A stretch of DNA of 64,000 nucleotides from Ewingella allii (GCF_044430645.1 NZ_JAWUDN010000009.1:158006-222005); one strand, 5' to 3'; numbered from the stretch's first letter, positions 44,255-54,179 are shown. The notes: a model not told the origin generated them from the letters alone. Made by a program: numbers and translations.

Positions 44255-45355
44255 TCAGCCGAAGAAATGCTGTACCAAACCGTTGATTCCCGCACCGCCG
44301 ACAATCAGCCAGATGAACAGCACGGCGGCTAGCAGAATCGGCTTCAAACCCGCCTGACGCAGCGCGCTGACGTGAGTGGTCAGGCCCAGCGCCGCCATCG
44401 CCATGGCCAGCAGCACGGTGTCGAGGGTGATCAGCGGCGCAATCCAGCTGTGCGGCAAGATATCCAGCGAGTTAAAGGCGGCGACCGCGATAAACAGCAG
44501 GGCGAACCATGGAATGGTGATGTTGCTCATGCGGCCGCCGTTTGGCGAAGCCTGCACCTTGCCCCGGCTTTTCCAGCCTGAAAGCAGTAGCAGGAAGGGG
44601 GCCAGCATCATCACGCGGATCATCTTGGCGATCACCGCGGCGTTTTCAGCATCCGGGCTAACGCCCTGACCCGCTGCCACCACTTGCGCCACTTCATGCA
44701 CGCTCGAACCGGTGTAAATACCGAACTGCGCCGCGCTGAAATCAACCCAGTGGTGTTGCAGATTGAGCTGCCACAGCCATGGATAGATAAAGATGGCGGC
44801 GGTGCCGAAGATAACCACCGTGGCGACGGCCACCGTGACTTTCTCACTCTTGGCGTTCAGCACCGGCTCGGTCGCCATCACCGCGGCGGCCCCGCAGATA
44901 CTGCTGCCGGCGCCTATCAGCATGGAGGTTTCGCTATCCAGCCCGAAGACCTTTTTGCCCAGCCAGCAGGCGAGGGCAAAGGTAGAGCAGAGCATCAGGG
45001 CGTCAATCAGAATGCCGGTCGCGCCGACGTCGGCGATTTGCGCGAAGGTCAGGCGCAGCCCGTAAAGGATGATCCCAAGGCGCAGCAGGCGCTGCTTGGC
45101 GAGATTCACACCGTCGTGGCAAACAGGTCGAATCGACGGATAGAGCGTGTTGCCGATAACCATACCTATCAAAATCGCCAGCGTCAGGGCGCTGAGCCCC
45201 AAATGGTTCAGCTGCGGGAAGTTGCTCAACCACAAGGAGACGAGAGTGACAGCGCCGGTGAGAACTAAACCGGGCAAAACGCGTCCAAACCACATTGGCT
45301 GTGGGAAGAAGCGATGCGCCTGTTTTTCGTTGAGTGGGTGGGTTGCATGATTCAT
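44255..45355 (-). CDS. yeiH: YeiH, UPF0324 inner-membrane protein
   Basis: 366 residues with about 10 hydrophobic segments, UPF0324 family (PSE domain). GLRLTFAQIADVG, SSICGAAAVMATEPVL and TGSSVHEVAQVVAAG are the conserved blocks. It is a putative anion or sulfur-compound transporter; function is not proven, though the divergent regulator YeiE is reported to control it in E. coli relatives. First gene after the divergent promoter with yeiE. Confidence 0.9.
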   Translation of the reverse strand: MNHATHPLNEKQAHRFFPQPMWFGRVLPGLVLTGAVTLVSLWLSNFPQLNHLGLSALTLAILIGMVIGNTLYPSIRPVCHDGVNLAKQRLLRLGIILYGLRLTFAQIADVGATGILIDALMLCSTFALACWLGKKVFGLDSETSMLIGAGSSICGAAAVMATEPVLNAKSEKVTVAVATVVIFGTAAIFIYPWLWQLNLQHHWVDFSAAQFGIYTGSSVHEVAQVVAAGQGVSPDAENAAVIAKMIRVMMLAPFLLLLSGWKSRGKVQASPNGGRMSNITIPWFALLFIAVAAFNSLDILPHSWIAPLITLDTVLLAMAMAALGLTTHVSALRQAGLKPILLAAVLFIWLIVGGAGINGLVQHFFG

Positions 45356-45637
45356 GGTATTGGCCTTCTCAGTGATTCCTGAGATAAGACTAACCGCGGC
45401 TTATATAAAAAAGAAATTGATTATAACTTTATAACCTATCGTAAAAAGCGGTATAGAATATGACAACTGTTGCTCAGCATGATTGACAGGTGCATTGCGG
45501 CTATACTTAAACGAAACCAAAGGAATGAGGCCGGATTTGGATGGTTCATTCTGCGATTCGCACTTTTGAAACTAAAAAAACCTCTGATGAGCAACACAAA
45601 ACGCGGGCGAAGTGGCTCGCGTGACGGATAACCATTT

Positions 45638-46510
45638 ATGCACATTACATTGCGACAACTTGAAGTTTTTGCCGAGGTGTTGAAAAGCGGATCGACGACG
45701 CAGGCATCAGTTGTTCTGTCGCTATCGCAATCTGCGGTTAGTGCAGCACTGGCTGATATCGAAGGTCAGCTCGGCGTCCAGTTGTTTGACCGTGTGGGGA
45801 AACGGCTGGTCATTAACGAGCATGGTCGTCTGCTCTATCCTAAAGCTCTGGCTTTATTGGAGCAGGCGGCAGAAATCGAGCGATTGTTCAGTAAAGACAA
45901 TGGTTCATTGCGTATCGGCGCCAGTAGTACCATCGGTAACTATATGCTACCGGGAATGATTGCCAATTACCGACTGGATTTTCCCGCGACGCCGCTGGAA
46001 TTGAATGTCGGCAATACCGATGATGTGATTAACGCGGTGGCGGAATTTCGCGTTGACCTCGGCCTGATTGAAGGGCCATGCACCATGCCCGAGCTGCTCA
46101 CCCAGCCTTGGCTGGATGATCAATTGGTGGTGTTTTGCGCCCCGGCCAACCCGCTGGCGGGGAAAAACGTCACCATGGAGAGGCTGGCTCAGGAGCCTTG
46201 GATCCTGCGCGAGCGCGGCTCAGGTACGCGAGAAGTGCTGGATCACCTGCTTCTCCCGCAAATGCCAGATTTCAATCTGGTGATGGAGCTTGGCAACTCC
46301 GAGGCAATCAAACACGCGGTTCGCCATGGAATCGGTATCAGTTGTTTATCTCGCCGGGTGGTGGCGGAGCAATTGACCAGTGGTACTTTGGTGGAAATTC
46401 ACCTGCCCATTCCGCCGCTGGTGCGCAAGCTGTACCTGATTCATCATCGTCAGAAACATATTTCCAACGCCTTATCGCGTTTCCTCGATTACTGTAAAGA
46501 CCCTTTATAA
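45638..46510 (+). CDS. yeiE: YeiE, LysR-family regulator
   Basis: 290 residues. N-terminal winged helix (LRQLEVFAEVLKSGSTTQASVVLSLSQSAVSAALADIE, about 5-42), then a two-lobe periplasmic-binding-type effector domain (from about residue 90). In E. coli and Cronobacter YeiE is linked to sulfite response, iron balance and motility, with yeiH among its targets. Divergent from yeiH across 282 bases where LysR half-sites would be expected; I could not fix one by eye. Confidence 0.9.
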   Translation: MHITLRQLEVFAEVLKSGSTTQASVVLSLSQSAVSAALADIEGQLGVQLFDRVGKRLVINEHGRLLYPKALALLEQAAEIERLFSKDNGSLRIGASSTIGNYMLPGMIANYRLDFPATPLELNVGNTDDVINAVAEFRVDLGLIEGPCTMPELLTQPWLDDQLVVFCAPANPLAGKNVTMERLAQEPWILRERGSGTREVLDHLLLPQMPDFNLVMELGNSEAIKHAVRHGIGISCLSRRVVAEQLTSGTLVEIHLPIPPLVRKLYLIHHRQKHISNALSRFLDYCKDPL

Positions 46511-46696
46511 AGAGTGAGATACTGTGAGTTGCAGGGCGAATAACCCTGCAACTTGACGTATTACCCCCAAGGTTTGCTAATGATCCCTAGGCTATTATGA
46601 AGGTGTCTTATAACAGGTCGTTCCTGCTATTCAGACAGTCACGTTTTGCTACAATCCGCGCGTAAAATTTCAAATAACAGCTTAAACAGGGCAAAA

Positions 46697-48175
46697 ATGG
46701 CTCAACCATCGACTAAAAATTCGCAGCCGGCACCGTCTGGCCTGCGTCGCGAGCTTAAAGCCCGCCACTTAACTATGATCGCCATTGGCGGTTCAATCGG
46801 TACTGGTTTATTTGTTGCCTCTGGGGCGACGGTTTCTCAGGCAGGGCCGGGCGGCGCGCTGCTCTCCTACGCGTTAATCGGCATCATGGTGTATTTCCTG
46901 ATGACCAGCCTTGGCGAGCTGGCGGCCTTTATGCCGGTTTCCGGCTCCTTCTCAACCTATGGTTCGAAATATGTCGAAGAGGGCTTTGGTTTCGCCCTTG
47001 GCTGGAACTACTGGTACAACTGGGCAGTGACCATCGCCGTTGACCTCGTGGCTTCTCAGCTGGTGATGAACTACTGGTTCCCCGACACGCCGGGCTGGAT
47101 TTGGAGCGCTTTATTCCTTGGCCTGATCTTCCTGCTGAACTACATCTCCGTGCGCGGTTTTGGTGAAGCGGAATACTGGTTCTCGCTGATCAAAGTGGTC
47201 ACGGTGATCATTTTCATCATCGTCGGCGTGCTGATGATCACCGGCATTATGCGCGGTGGCGAAAGCGCGGGCTGGCATAACTGGGCGATTGGCGATGCGC
47301 CGTTTGCCGGAGGTTTTGCCTCGATGATTGGCGTGGCGATGATAGTCGGCTTCTCCTTCCAAGGGACCGAGCTGATTGGCGTTGCCGCCGGAGAGTCTGA
47401 AAATCCAGGCAAAAACATCCCACGCGCCGTGCGTCAGGTGTTCTGGCGTATCCTGCTGTTCTATATTCTGGCGATTCTGGTGATCAGCCTGATCATCCCT
47501 TACACCGACCCGAATCTGCTGCGCAACGAAGTGGGCGATATTAGCGTCAGCCCGTTCACGCTGGTATTCCGCAATGCGGGCCTGCTGTCAGCGGCTGCGG
47601 TAATGAATGCCGTGATCCTAACTGCCGTGCTGTCAGCCGGTAACTCAGGCATGTACGCCTCAACGCGCATGCTGTTTACTCTGGCTTCCGAAGGTAAAGC
47701 GCCGCGTATTTTTGCCAAGCTGTCCAAAGGCGGCGTACCGCGCAACGCGCTCTATGCCACTACCGTGGTGGCGGCTCTGTGCTTCCTCAGCTCCATGTTC
47801 GGCAACCAAACGGTTTACCTGTGGCTGCTGAACACCTCGGGCATGACCGGCTTCATCGCCTGGTTGGGGATTGCGATCAGCCACTATCGCTTCCGTCGCG
47901 GCTATGTGTCGCAGGGGCGTGACCTGAAGGACCTGCCTTATCTGTCCGGTTTCTTCCCGTTCGGCCCGATTTTCGCCTTTGTGCTGTGCTTGATTATCAC
48001 CTTAGGTCAGAACTATCAGGCGTTCCTGAAAGATACTATCGATTGGTATGGCGTGGCGGCGACTTATATTGGCCTGCCGCTGTTCCTGATCATCTGGTTC
48101 GGTTACAAGTGGACTCGCGGCACCAAAGTCGTGAAATACAGCGAAATGGAATTTCCTGAGCACCAAGATAAATAA
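46697..48175 (+). CDS. lysP: LysP, lysine-specific permease
   Basis: 492 residues (E. coli 489), amino acid-polyamine-cation family with 12 helices. RELKARHLTMIAIGGSIGTGLFVASG opens helix 1, and FQGTELIGVAAGESENP near 230 is the family hallmark. It imports lysine and also holds CadC inactive in E. coli. ATG at 46697 (MAQPSTKN) follows CAGGG; the open frame starts earlier at 46646. Own terminator downstream. Confidence 0.95.
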   Translation: MAQPSTKNSQPAPSGLRRELKARHLTMIAIGGSIGTGLFVASGATVSQAGPGGALLSYALIGIMVYFLMTSLGELAAFMPVSGSFSTYGSKYVEEGFGFALGWNYWYNWAVTIAVDLVASQLVMNYWFPDTPGWIWSALFLGLIFLLNYISVRGFGEAEYWFSLIKVVTVIIFIIVGVLMITGIMRGGESAGWHNWAIGDAPFAGGFASMIGVAMIVGFSFQGTELIGVAAGESENPGKNIPRAVRQVFWRILLFYILAILVISLIIPYTDPNLLRNEVGDISVSPFTLVFRNAGLLSAAAVMNAVILTAVLSAGNSGMYASTRMLFTLASEGKAPRIFAKLSKGGVPRNALYATTVVAALCFLSSMFGNQTVYLWLLNTSGMTGFIAWLGIAISHYRFRRGYVSQGRDLKDLPYLSGFFPFGPIFAFVLCLIITLGQNYQAFLKDTIDWYGVAATYIGLPLFLIIWFGYKWTRGTKVVKYSEMEFPEHQDK

Positions 48176-48200
48176 CCGATAAAACAGCAAGATATGGAAA

Positions 48201-48228
48201 AGGCAGGGCTAAAGCTCTGCCTTTTTTT
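48201..48228 (+). terminator. Terminator of lysP
   Basis: AGGCAGGGCT-aa-AGCTCTGCCT stem (one G/T position), followed by seven T. Confidence 0.92.
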
Positions 48229-48329
48229 ATCGAGAAGCCTTTAGTAGTACAGGTTAACGCTTTGTTACCTGCCATTGATTTTTTCCGGCCAGAACATCCT
48301 GTAGTCTTAATAGCTTCTGCATATCGCAT

Positions 48330-48344
48330 TGATAATTATTATCG
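48330..48344 (+). promoter_or_regulatory. Fur box upstream of the iron ABC operon
   Basis: TGATAAT-t-ATTATCG fits the 7-1-7 Fur core TGATAAT-N-ATTATCA with a single mismatch. It lies 52 bases before the binding-protein start, so iron repression is expected. Confidence 0.78.
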
Positions 48345-48396
48345 TTTCCATTATTGTTATGCCCTCTTCAGGGAAACGTAAAGGAATTGCAAGAAG

Positions 48397-49563
48397 ATGA
48401 TTATGCAGGATAAATATCGTTTTACAGGAGTGAAGGGCGCGGCAATTAGCCTGATTCTGGGGCTTTGCAGCACACAGGCATTAGCGGTTACCGTAACGGA
48501 TATCGCCGGGCGAACCGTGACCGTACCGGATAATGTACAGCGCATTGTTTTGGGCGAAGGCCGACTGTTTTACGCGGTTTCTTTGTTGGAAGGGCAGAAG
48601 CCCTTTGACCGCATTGTCGGCTGGCAGGGGGATTTCCGTAAACTGGACCCTCAAACCTATGCGGTGTATCGCGAGAAGTTTCCGCAAATTGATAAAATAC
48701 CGCTGATTGGCACTACGACGGCTGACAGCATCAGCCCGGAGAAGGTGCTGACGCTGCGACCTGATATCGCCATCTTTGGCCTTGCAGGGCACGGCCCCGG
48801 CCGCAGCAGCGAGTTAGTTGGGCAGCTTGAGAAAGCGGGCGTGCCGGTGGTGTTTATCGATTTCCGCACCTCGCCGCTGAAAAATACTCTGCCAAGTATG
48901 GAATTACTGGGTAAAGTGCTCAACCGTGAAAAGCAGGCGCAGGATTACATCCAGTTTTATCGCAACAATATCAAGCGCGTAACTGATGTCACCAGCAAGG
49001 TGAGTGAAGAAAATAAACCGAAAGTGTTTATTGAACTGCGTGCATCAACCACGGATGAATGCTGCCGCTCAGCCGGAAATGGCAATATGGGCGACTTCAT
49101 CGATTTGGCCGGTGGCGTTAACATTTCCAAGCCGCTGCTGCCGGGTCCGTTGGGACTGGTCAATCTGGAAAAAGTGATCGCTTCCCAGCCGGACATTTAC
49201 ATCGCCAGCGGTGGCGGTGCGCCGAAGAAAGCCGGAGATACCTCACTGCCGACCAGTCTGATTCTGGGCGCGCAGGTGACGCCAGAGCAGGCTCAGGCGA
49301 GCTTCACGCCGCTGCTTCAGCGCAAGGGGATTTCTACCCTGAAGGCGGTGGAAGAGGGGCACAGTTTCGGTATTTGGCACAATTATTACAACTCACCGTA
49401 TAACGTGTTGGCGGTGCAGGCGTTTGCTAAGTGGTTCTATCCGCAGAAGTTTGCTGATTTAGATCCTGAGCAGACCATGAAACAGATGTACCAACAGTTT
49501 TTGGCGGTAGAGCCTTCCGGCACCTACTGGACTGAAGCCAAAAAACAGGAAAGCGGGCAGTAA
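48397..49563 (+). CDS. FecB/BtuF-type iron-siderophore binding protein
   Basis: 388 residues. A signal region (about 14-30, ending QALA) precedes a class III solute-binding fold with VTDIAGRTVTVPDNVQRIV at the mature N-terminus, RPDIAIFGLAG and the C-terminal HSFGIWHNYYNSPYN. No lipobox Cys is seen, so soluble periplasmic. A CCRS pair near residue 223 is unusual for the family. It starts a three-gene ABC operon with a Fur box, upstream of cirA, which points to a ferric (probably catecholate) siderophore; the ligand is inferred. Confidence 0.83.
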   Translation: MIMQDKYRFTGVKGAAISLILGLCSTQALAVTVTDIAGRTVTVPDNVQRIVLGEGRLFYAVSLLEGQKPFDRIVGWQGDFRKLDPQTYAVYREKFPQIDKIPLIGTTTADSISPEKVLTLRPDIAIFGLAGHGPGRSSELVGQLEKAGVPVVFIDFRTSPLKNTLPSMELLGKVLNREKQAQDYIQFYRNNIKRVTDVTSKVSEENKPKVFIELRASTTDECCRSAGNGNMGDFIDLAGGVNISKPLLPGPLGLVNLEKVIASQPDIYIASGGGAPKKAGDTSLPTSLILGAQVTPEQAQASFTPLLQRKGISTLKAVEEGHSFGIWHNYYNSPYNVLAVQAFAKWFYPQKFADLDPEQTMKQMYQQFLAVEPSGTYWTEAKKQESGQ

Positions 49564-49597
49564 GCTGCTGCACGTTTGAGATTTATAAATCACTGAG

Positions 49598-50692
49598 ATG
49601 TCTAGAAACATGAGCGCAACTACCGATCCCTTGCTGAATACCAGCCCGCAGGCTGATGGCAGCGTGATGGGACGCTACCAAAATATTGTCCGTCGCCGTC
49701 TATTAATCATGTTGGTGCTGGTGCTGGCGATTGTCGCCTCGCTGCTGATCGACTTTGTGATGGGGCCATCGGGGTTGTCGCTCGGTACACTCTGGCAAAC
49801 GCTGTTTGATTCCGCCTCTGCGGATGCCGGGACACGCGTTATTGTTTGGGATATCCGCCTGCCTTATGCCCTGATGGCTATCGCGGTGGGCATGTCGCTC
49901 GGCCTCGCCGGGGCAGAGATGCAGACTATCCTCAACAACCCGCTGGCGTCGCCGTTTACCCTCGGCGTCTCCTCGGCAGCGGCCTTCGGTGCCGCGCTGG
50001 CGATTGTGCTCGGCATTGGTATTCCGGGCGTGCCCGATCAGTGGTTTATCTCGGCTAACGCCTTTATCTTCGCCTTACTCGCCGCATTGATGCTCGACGG
50101 CATCACGCGCTGGACGCGGGTTGCCAGCTCCGGCGTGGTGTTGTTCGGCATCGCGCTGGTCTTTACTTTCAATGCCTTAGTCTCGCTGATGCAGTTCATT
50201 GCCACTGAAGATACACTGCAAGGTCTGGTGTTCTGGACCATGGGCAGTCTGGCGCGTGCCTCTTGGGTCAAGCTGGGCGTGATGCTGCTGGCCTTCTTTG
50301 TGCTGCTGCCTTGGTCGATGATGAGCGCGTGGAAGCTGACCGCTCTACGCCTCGGCGAAGATCGCGCCATCAGCTTTGGTATCGACGTGCGCCGCCTGCG
50401 CCTCGGCACTCTGCTGCGAATCAGTATTCTTTCCGCGCTGGCGGTGGCGTTTGTCGGCCCAATCGGCTTTATCGGTCTGGTTGCGCCCCACATTGCTCGC
50501 CTGATGTTCGGTGAGGATCATCGCTTCTACCTGCCAGCCAGTGCGCTGATTGGTGCTCTGGTACTGTCGATGGCTTCCGTTGCCTCAAAAAATCTGGTGC
50601 CGGGCGTCATTATTCCGGTGGGTATTGTGACTTCTCTGGTTGGCGTGCCGTTCTTCCTGAGTATTATTCTGCGTCATCGGGGGAACGTCTGA
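49598..50692 (+). CDS. FecCD-family permease
   Basis: 364 residues, about nine or ten helices. The family stretches WDIRLPYALMAIAVGMSLGLAGAEMQTILNNPLASPFTLGVSSAA (about 84-128, contiguous here but quoted for its landmarks WDIRLPYALMA and NNPLASPFTLG) and GPIGFIGLVAPHIAR near 285 place it with FecD, FepD and BtuC. Only one permease gene is present, so a homodimer is expected. Start may be 49598 or ATG 49610; neither has a clear ribosome site. Overlaps the ATPase start as TGATG-like junction. Confidence 0.87.
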   Translation: MSRNMSATTDPLLNTSPQADGSVMGRYQNIVRRRLLIMLVLVLAIVASLLIDFVMGPSGLSLGTLWQTLFDSASADAGTRVIVWDIRLPYALMAIAVGMSLGLAGAEMQTILNNPLASPFTLGVSSAAAFGAALAIVLGIGIPGVPDQWFISANAFIFALLAALMLDGITRWTRVASSGVVLFGIALVFTFNALVSLMQFIATEDTLQGLVFWTMGSLARASWVKLGVMLLAFFVLLPWSMMSAWKLTALRLGEDRAISFGIDVRRLRLGTLLRISILSALAVAFVGPIGFIGLVAPHIARLMFGEDHRFYLPASALIGALVLSMASVASKNLVPGVIIPVGIVTSLVGVPFFLSIILRHRGNV

Positions 50693-51531
50693 TGTCTGAT
50701 ACCACTTTAGAATTTACTGCAAAAACTGACTTGAACGCGGCCACCCAAGGGCTGCAAATCCGCGGTTTTAAAGCGGGCTACCCGAAACGTCTGGTGATCA
50801 GTGACCTCAATGTGCCGATGCTGCCACGGGGTAAAATTACCGTGCTGCTGGGGCCGAACGGCAGTGGGAAATCCACGCTTCTACGCTCGCTGGCCGGGCT
50901 GAATCGCGCCGAAGGGCAGCTGATCCTCGACGGCCACGACCTGATGCCCATGCCTTTTGCCCGCCGCGCCGAGCAGGTGGTCTATCTGCCTCAGTCGCTG
51001 CCTGCGGGTGTGCATCTGCACGTGCTGGAGTCGATCATTGTGGCTCAACGCGCCTCTGGCAGTAATGGCAAACAGGCGGAAACCACCGAGCAGGTGATGA
51101 CGCTGTTGCAGCAGCTGGGGATTGAACATCTGGCCCTGAGCTATCTCGACCAGCTTTCTGGTGGTCAGAAGCAGTTGGTGGGCTTGGCGCAGTCGCTGAT
51201 TCGCCAACCGTCGCTGTTGCTGCTCGACGAGCCTTTGTCTGCACTGGACTTGAACTATCAATTCCACGTGATGGACTTAGTGCGCAAAGAGACGCAAAAA
51301 CGCAATATCGTCACCGTGGTGGTGGTGCATGACATCAATATCGCGCTGCGCCACGGCGATCGCGTATTGATGCTGAAAGACGGCAATCTGATTGCCGATG
51401 GAGAGCCGGAAGAGGTGATCACGCCGGACAGTCTGGCACGCGTCTATGGCGTGCGCGGACGTATCGAGCGCTGCTCGCAAGGAACGCCGCAAATCTTGAT
51501 TGATGGGTTAGTTAGCGCCCCCTCTATATAA
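50692..51531 (+). CDS. FecE-type ATPase of the iron-siderophore ABC transporter
   Basis: 279 residues: Walker A GPNGSGKST near 52, signature LSGGQKQLV near 151, Walker B LLLLDEPLSALD near 171, and switch His in VVVVHDIN. It energises the FecBCD-like importer. Starts within the permease stop region, so the three genes are one operon ahead of cirA. Confidence 0.92.
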   Translation: MSDTTLEFTAKTDLNAATQGLQIRGFKAGYPKRLVISDLNVPMLPRGKITVLLGPNGSGKSTLLRSLAGLNRAEGQLILDGHDLMPMPFARRAEQVVYLPQSLPAGVHLHVLESIIVAQRASGSNGKQAETTEQVMTLLQQLGIEHLALSYLDQLSGGQKQLVGLAQSLIRQPSLLLLDEPLSALDLNYQFHVMDLVRKETQKRNIVTVVVVHDINIALRHGDRVLMLKDGNLIADGEPEEVITPDSLARVYGVRGRIERCSQGTPQILIDGLVSAPSI

Positions 51532-51534
51532 AAT

Positions 51535-51600
51535 GCCCGTCATGTTTCTAGCTGCAGATGCGTTGGCTGCATTTCGGCAACTCGAAACAAGTAGAGCATA
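51535..51600. repeat. Fragment of the MITE-like family
   Basis: GCCCGTCATGTTTCTAGCTGC followed by ATGCGTTGGCTGC resembles the outer block of the 8382 and 11820 elements; the distal half (CTCGAAACAAGTAG) is diverged. It lies just after the ATPase stop and before cirA. Confidence 0.4.
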
Positions 51601-51741
51601 TGCGCAGTCTTTTTTATAAATAACCAGGTCGCCAAAGTAGTGGCCTGATGCTTCAACCTTCAATTTGTGAGCCTAAACCAAATAACAATCCTTTATCCCG
51701 GGCGGCACACCCACGCCTGTCATCCGGTGATATTGGCTATT

Positions 51742-51759
51742 TAACAAGTTCGCTTGTTA
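51742..51759 (+). other. Hairpin with TTCG loop before cirA
   Basis: TTAACAAG-TTCG-CTTGTTAT gives a 7-8 base stem with a four-base loop, then TTTTATCT, 26 bases before the cirA ATG. It could be a weak terminator for the ABC operon or a leader element of cirA. No good Fur box was found right before cirA. Confidence 0.4.
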
Positions 51760-51784
51760 TTTTATCTCATGGAGAGAATGCAAC

Positions 51785-53758
51785 ATGGTCAAGGTTACAT
51801 GGACACCGGCAATGAAGGCCGGATTATGCGCACAGCTGTTCACCGCAGCGTTTCCGGTGTTTGCCGACGACGCTAAAGAGGCAAAGGATAACGAGGATCA
51901 GATAGTCGTTACCGCCTCTTCGGTGCAGCAAAACCTCAAAGATGCTCCCGCCAGTATTAGCGTCATCACCCACGATGATTTAAATAAAAAGCCGGTACAA
52001 AACCTGAAAGATGTCCTGAAAGACGTGCCAGGCGTGCAGCTCACCAGCGAAGGCGACAACCGTCAAGGCGTCAGTATTCGCGGGCTGAGCAGTAGCTATA
52101 CGCTGATTTTGGTCGACGGCAAACGCGTTAACTCGCGCAACGCCGTATTCCGCCATAACGATTTTGATCTCAGCTGGATCCCCACAGAGTCCATCGAACG
52201 CATCGAAGTGGTGCGCGGGCCGATGTCCTCGCTCTACGGCTCCGACGCGCTGGGTGGCGTGGTCAACATCATCACCCGCAAAGTCGGCAAAGCCTGGCAC
52301 GGCACCTTAAGTGCGGATACCACCGTGCAGGAGCACCGCGATCGCGGCGATAGCTATAACAGTAATTTCTTCACCAGCGGCCCGTTAATTGACGACATGC
52401 TCGGGGTGAAAGTCTACGGTGCACTGGGAAAACGTGAGAAAGATCAGACGGATTCCTCCAGTGGTTCAGCCGGTTTGCCGCGCATTGAGGGCTACACCAT
52501 GCGCAACGCCAATGCTGAATTCACCCTGACGCCAAAAGACAATCAGGACATGACTTTCGGGTATGGTTTCAACCGTCAGGATCGCGATTCTGACACGCTG
52601 GATAAAAACCGTCTCGAGCGCGAAAACTACTCGCTGGGCCACAATGGCCGCTGGGGCTGGGCGAATACCGAATTGCGCTTCTACGGCGAAAATCTTGAGA
52701 ATAAAAACAGCGACACTATTACCTCGAAAAACAACTCGCTGGACGGCAAAATTGTCGTGCCTCTGGGTGAAATCAATCAGTTATTCACCCTCGGCGGTGA
52801 GTATCGCAACGACAAGCTGGAAGATAATATCAATCTGTCCGGCAGCGGCAGCACTCAGGCCAACCAGTATGCGATCTTTGTCGAAGATGAATGGCGGATG
52901 TTTGAAAATCTGGCCTTCACCGGCGGCGTGCGCATGGACGACCACGAAAACTACGGCGTGAACTGGTCGCCGCGTGCTTATTTGGTCTATAACGCTACCG
53001 ACACCGTGACGGTAAAAGGGGGCTGGGCCACGGCGTTCAAAGCCCCGTCTCTGCTGCAACTCAGTTCCGACTGGACCAGCGCTTCCTGTCGCGGCGCCTG
53101 TCAAATCGTCGGTAACCCGGACCTCAAGCCAGAAACCAGCGAAAGCGTCGAACTTGGCCTGTACTACGCGGGCGAAGAGGGGCTGCTGGAAGATGTCACC
53201 GCCAGCGCCACGGTGTTCCAGAACGACGTTGACGACATGATTGGCATCAACCGCACCCGCGACCGCGCGGAGGCACCGAGCTACAGTAACTTTGTGGGTT
53301 TTGATAAATCGGGCAATCCGATTTTCAAATATTACAATGTCAACAAAGCGCGTATTCGCGGGCTGGAAACGGAGTTGAAGCTGCCGTTAAGCGAAGCCTT
53401 TGGCCTGAAGCTTAACTACACCTACAACGACGGGCGCGACTTGAGCAATGGCGGCAACAAGCCACTCAACACGCTGCCCTTCCACACCGCCAACGCCACC
53501 CTTGACTGGAACCCGCAGGACGACTGGAATCTTTATCTGACTGCCAACATGAAAGGCCAGACCCGCACCGTGACCGACAACGGCGCGACGCCGGGCGGTT
53601 ACACCATGTGGGACACCGGCGGCTCATACAAAGTAAACAAAGCCGTGAAGATCCGCGCCGGCGTGCTGAACCTGCTGGATAAAGACTTGAATCGCGATGC
53701 TTACAGTTATAACGAGGATGGTCGTCGATACTTTGTGGCGGTTGATTATAAGTTTTGA
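51785..53758 (+). CDS. cirA: CirA, catecholate siderophore / colicin I receptor
   Basis: 657-residue TonB-dependent outer-membrane receptor (E. coli CirA 663). Signal peptide ends near VFADDA; TonB box DQIVVTA at 39-45; plug domain with NLKDVLKDVPGVQL, GVSIRGL and RVNSRNAVFRHNDFDL; a 22-strand barrel ending in DGRRYFVAVDYKF with terminal Phe. A Cys pair (SCRGAC near 437-442) matches CirA. It takes up linear catecholates such as dihydroxybenzoylserine and admits colicins Ia/Ib. RBS GGAGAG lies at about 51771. It sits after lysP in E. coli too, but here with an ABC operon between. Confidence 0.95.
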   Translation: MVKVTWTPAMKAGLCAQLFTAAFPVFADDAKEAKDNEDQIVVTASSVQQNLKDAPASISVITHDDLNKKPVQNLKDVLKDVPGVQLTSEGDNRQGVSIRGLSSSYTLILVDGKRVNSRNAVFRHNDFDLSWIPTESIERIEVVRGPMSSLYGSDALGGVVNIITRKVGKAWHGTLSADTTVQEHRDRGDSYNSNFFTSGPLIDDMLGVKVYGALGKREKDQTDSSSGSAGLPRIEGYTMRNANAEFTLTPKDNQDMTFGYGFNRQDRDSDTLDKNRLERENYSLGHNGRWGWANTELRFYGENLENKNSDTITSKNNSLDGKIVVPLGEINQLFTLGGEYRNDKLEDNINLSGSGSTQANQYAIFVEDEWRMFENLAFTGGVRMDDHENYGVNWSPRAYLVYNATDTVTVKGGWATAFKAPSLLQLSSDWTSASCRGACQIVGNPDLKPETSESVELGLYYAGEEGLLEDVTASATVFQNDVDDMIGINRTRDRAEAPSYSNFVGFDKSGNPIFKYYNVNKARIRGLETELKLPLSEAFGLKLNYTYNDGRDLSNGGNKPLNTLPFHTANATLDWNPQDDWNLYLTANMKGQTRTVTDNGATPGGYTMWDTGGSYKVNKAVKIRAGVLNLLDKDLNRDAYSYNEDGRRYFVAVDYKF

Positions 53759-54067
53759 TGGGCGGCTGCCCAGACCTGCCGTGAAGTTTTAACTTCAACG
53801 TCAAAACCGTGGGCTTCGGCCCACACCGACCAGGGGGCGGCTTATCACCACCGCCCCCTGGACCCCCGGGCTCTTTCACTGCGCGCTTCGCTGGTTGGGC
53901 GGACATGTTTCAGAAACCTCGGTGTTCACCGCAAAATGCCGCCGCTTAGGCGGTTCCCTCAGTTCGGGTTCGGACCAACTCGTATACCCCCGCTCGTTGT
54001 TTCTCACCTCTCCCTCGGCGTCATTTTTGACTGCCGTCTAGGGGCTTTTCAGTCGTGCCGTTTCAGT
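53759..54067 (+). repeat. Long structured repeat, copy A (direct)
   Basis: Starts directly after the cirA stop. It is a series of stems: TGGGC-ggct-GCCCA; GTGGGC-TTCG-GCCCAC (53809-53824); CCAGGGGGCGG/CCGCCCCCTGG (53830-53861); CCGCC-gctta-GGCGG (53939-53953). Linking blocks (GGCTCTTTCACTGCGCGC, GGACATGTTTCAG, CTCGGCGTCATTTTTGACTGC and the end GTGCCGTTTCAG) recur in copies C and B. The first stems could terminate cirA. No convincing protein is encoded. Confidence 0.75.
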
Positions 54068-54179
54068 CAGCCAGTGTTTAGGTTGGTGTTATCTCTTCTC
54101 TATTTCAAAGTAGAAAGCTGGCAATGGGTTGCTTATAATGCCGCCCCTTTTTGCTTAGCAGTTGCTCTTTGAGGTACTC

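Noticed and set aside
51700..51784. Fur box directly before cirA
   Set aside because: AT-rich sequence is present but no 7-1-7 Fur core could be aligned; only a hairpin is reported.
53466..53906. 146-codon minus-strand frame over the cirA 3' end and copy A
   Set aside because: Shadow of cirA plus repeat; low-complexity Arg/Cys/Pro composition.
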